The notes under the pieces: generated by a model
What the model saw: the letters and a program-made list of their open reading frames with translations, nothing else
What the model was told of the DNA's origin: nothing
Databases searched by the model: none
NCBI RefSeq assembly: GCF_039655865.1
Contig: NZ_JBBYXL010000006.1
Span: 1 to 64,000, forward strand
Length of the DNA: 64,000 nt
DNA from: Prosthecobacter sp. SYSU 5D2
GTDB taxonomy: Bacteria; Verrucomicrobiota; Verrucomicrobiia; Verrucomicrobiales; Verrucomicrobiaceae
Reading direction: 5' to 3'
In this document: piece after piece, positions 63,323-64,000 of the stretch
Position numbering within the stretch: the stretch's first letter is position 1
Layout of the letters: each line of letters begins with the position of its first letter
Program-made: the position numbers and the translations under genes

Positions 63323-64000
63323 TCAAGCCAGGTCTTTGGCGGTTTTTTCCGCTATGACCTGGGTAAGTTCAGTTTCAAATTGCTCGATTACCCGCTGCCA
63401 GCCCAGGCGATGCGCAGCCTGCCGGGCAGCCTGCCGCTGGGGCTGGTCATTCCAGGTGACAGAAGCAGCGCGCACCTGGTTCAGAAACGCTGCTTCATCA
63501 TTAAACGGGGCCAGCAGTCCATTTTTGCCATTTTGAATAAGCTGGCGCGGAGCGGCATAATCAAAAGCCACGGTCATCAAGGCACTGGACATCGCCTCGA
63601 GGACGACGTTGCCAAACGTCTCTGTGATGCTTGGAAAGACAAAGACATCTCCGCTGGCATAGTGAGCCGCCAGCTCCTCCCCGGTGCGGGATCCAGCATA
63701 GTGAAATTCAGGATGGTCTGCCTGCAGGCTCTTCAGCTTGGGACCGTCCCCAACGACCACGCAGGGTGAATCAGGGTGCGCCTCGCGGAAGGTGGCAAAG
63801 GCCTTGGCCAGAAGTTCCAGGTTCTTTTCCGCCGCCACCCGGCCCACATAAATGGCCACTGGAGTCTGTTCATCCGCACCCCAGCTTTTCCTCAGGGCGG
63901 CATCACGACGTGCCGGGTCAAATAACTCAGTATTCACTCCGCGCCCCAAAACGCCGACATTGTGAATGCCCCATTTTTCTAGCATGGCCGCTGTATCGGC
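63323..64000 (-). CDS. Family 4 glycosyltransferase (C-terminal part, gene runs off the window)
   Basis: A partial gene whose 5' part is beyond 64000; the frame stays open to the edge. The visible 225 residues hold the GT4 second Rossmann domain: LGRGVNTELFDP, AIYVGRVAAEKNLELLAKAF, CVVVGDGPKLKSLQ, HYASGDVFVFPSITETFGNV (the E-x7-E motif) and VLEAMSSAL. GT4 enzymes move sugar from a nucleotide sugar to lipid or glycan acceptors. Together with the LpxH-like gene this could be part of lipid or lipopolysaccharide assembly; the sugar and acceptor are not known. Confidence 0.92.
   Translation of the reverse strand, partial: ADTAAMLEKWGIHNVGVLGRGVNTELFDPARRDAALRKSWGADEQTPVAIYVGRVAAEKNLELLAKAFATFREAHPDSPCVVVGDGPKLKSLQADHPEFHYAGSRTGEELAAHYASGDVFVFPSITETFGNVVLEAMSSALMTVAFDYAAPRQLIQNGKNGLLAPFNDEAAFLNQVRAASVTWNDQPQRQAARQAAHRLGWQRVIEQFETELTQVIAEKTAKDLA

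Overview
The window reads as chromosomal DNA of a Verrucomicrobiota bacterium, most likely of the Verrucomicrobiaceae/Prosthecobacter type. This is inferred from family content, not from a marker gene. It holds three large Planctomycete/Verrucomicrobium-type cytochrome-domain proteins (DUF1549/DUF1553 twice, DUF1592/DUF1588/DUF1585 once). It also has two very large beta-strand-repeat surface proteins with PEP-CTERM tails, a Planctomycete-style LExLExRxAPA adhesin, and a zinc-ribbon Ser/Thr kinase. Menaquinone genes and a Gram-negative LpxH-like phosphoesterase fit too. Coding is G+C-rich, which produces many long false ORFs in other frames. I see no rRNA, tRNA, CRISPR array, transposase or phage module.

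Layout. 1-152 is the end of an AMP-forming ligase. 153-2122 has no believable gene and is a mosaic of short phased repeats (a 10-mer, 9-mers nested in a 74-bp tandem array, and larger duplicated blocks). 2123-9415 carries a zeta-toxin-like kinase, cupin, SDR, a membrane-anchored GH75-like protein, an enolase-superfamily enzyme, an SGNH hydrolase, a YkgJ cysteine-cluster protein and a VF530 protein. 9447-18326 carries folD, an exported pyruvyl-transferase-fold protein, an AI-2E family permease, glycerate kinase (with an in-frame heptamer-repeat insertion), fabD, an anchored coiled-coil protein, mgtE and an amidohydrolase. 18487-22566 is the first giant repeat protein. 22571-31956 carries DUF3253, flavin reductase, aat, a DUF1592 cytochrome, a possible degenerate M28 protein, the menF-menD operon, a membrane-anchored protein and tlyA. 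32053-43505 carries the second giant repeat protein (2139 aa), a DUF1549/1553 cytochrome and an RTX-like adhesin. 43604-54330 carries a PmoA-family protein, ftsY-tadA, an ABC exporter, fabV, a His-rich YcgQ/YcgR-like metal pair, an esterase, a secreted protein and an RluD-type synthase. 54384-64000 carries the kinase, a third cytochrome protein, a glucoamylase-like protein, phoU, an LpxH-like phosphoesterase and a truncated GT4.

How genes work together. menF and menD are adjacent steps of menaquinone synthesis, and the ligase fragment could be menE but is unproven. fabD and fabV both act in fatty-acid synthesis. ftsY and tadA overlap and are translationally coupled. The ABC ATPase and permease form one export system. 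The YcgQ-like and YcgR-like genes overlap by 4 nt. Secreted polysaccharide-active enzymes (GH75-like, glucoamylase-like, SGNH, PmoA-family) together with the cytochrome-domain proteins suggest a polysaccharide-degrading lifestyle.

The most unusual signal is non-coding: short oligomers repeated with strict 7-, 9- or 10-nt phase and often arranged as inverted arms. One copy lies inside the glycerate kinase reading frame.
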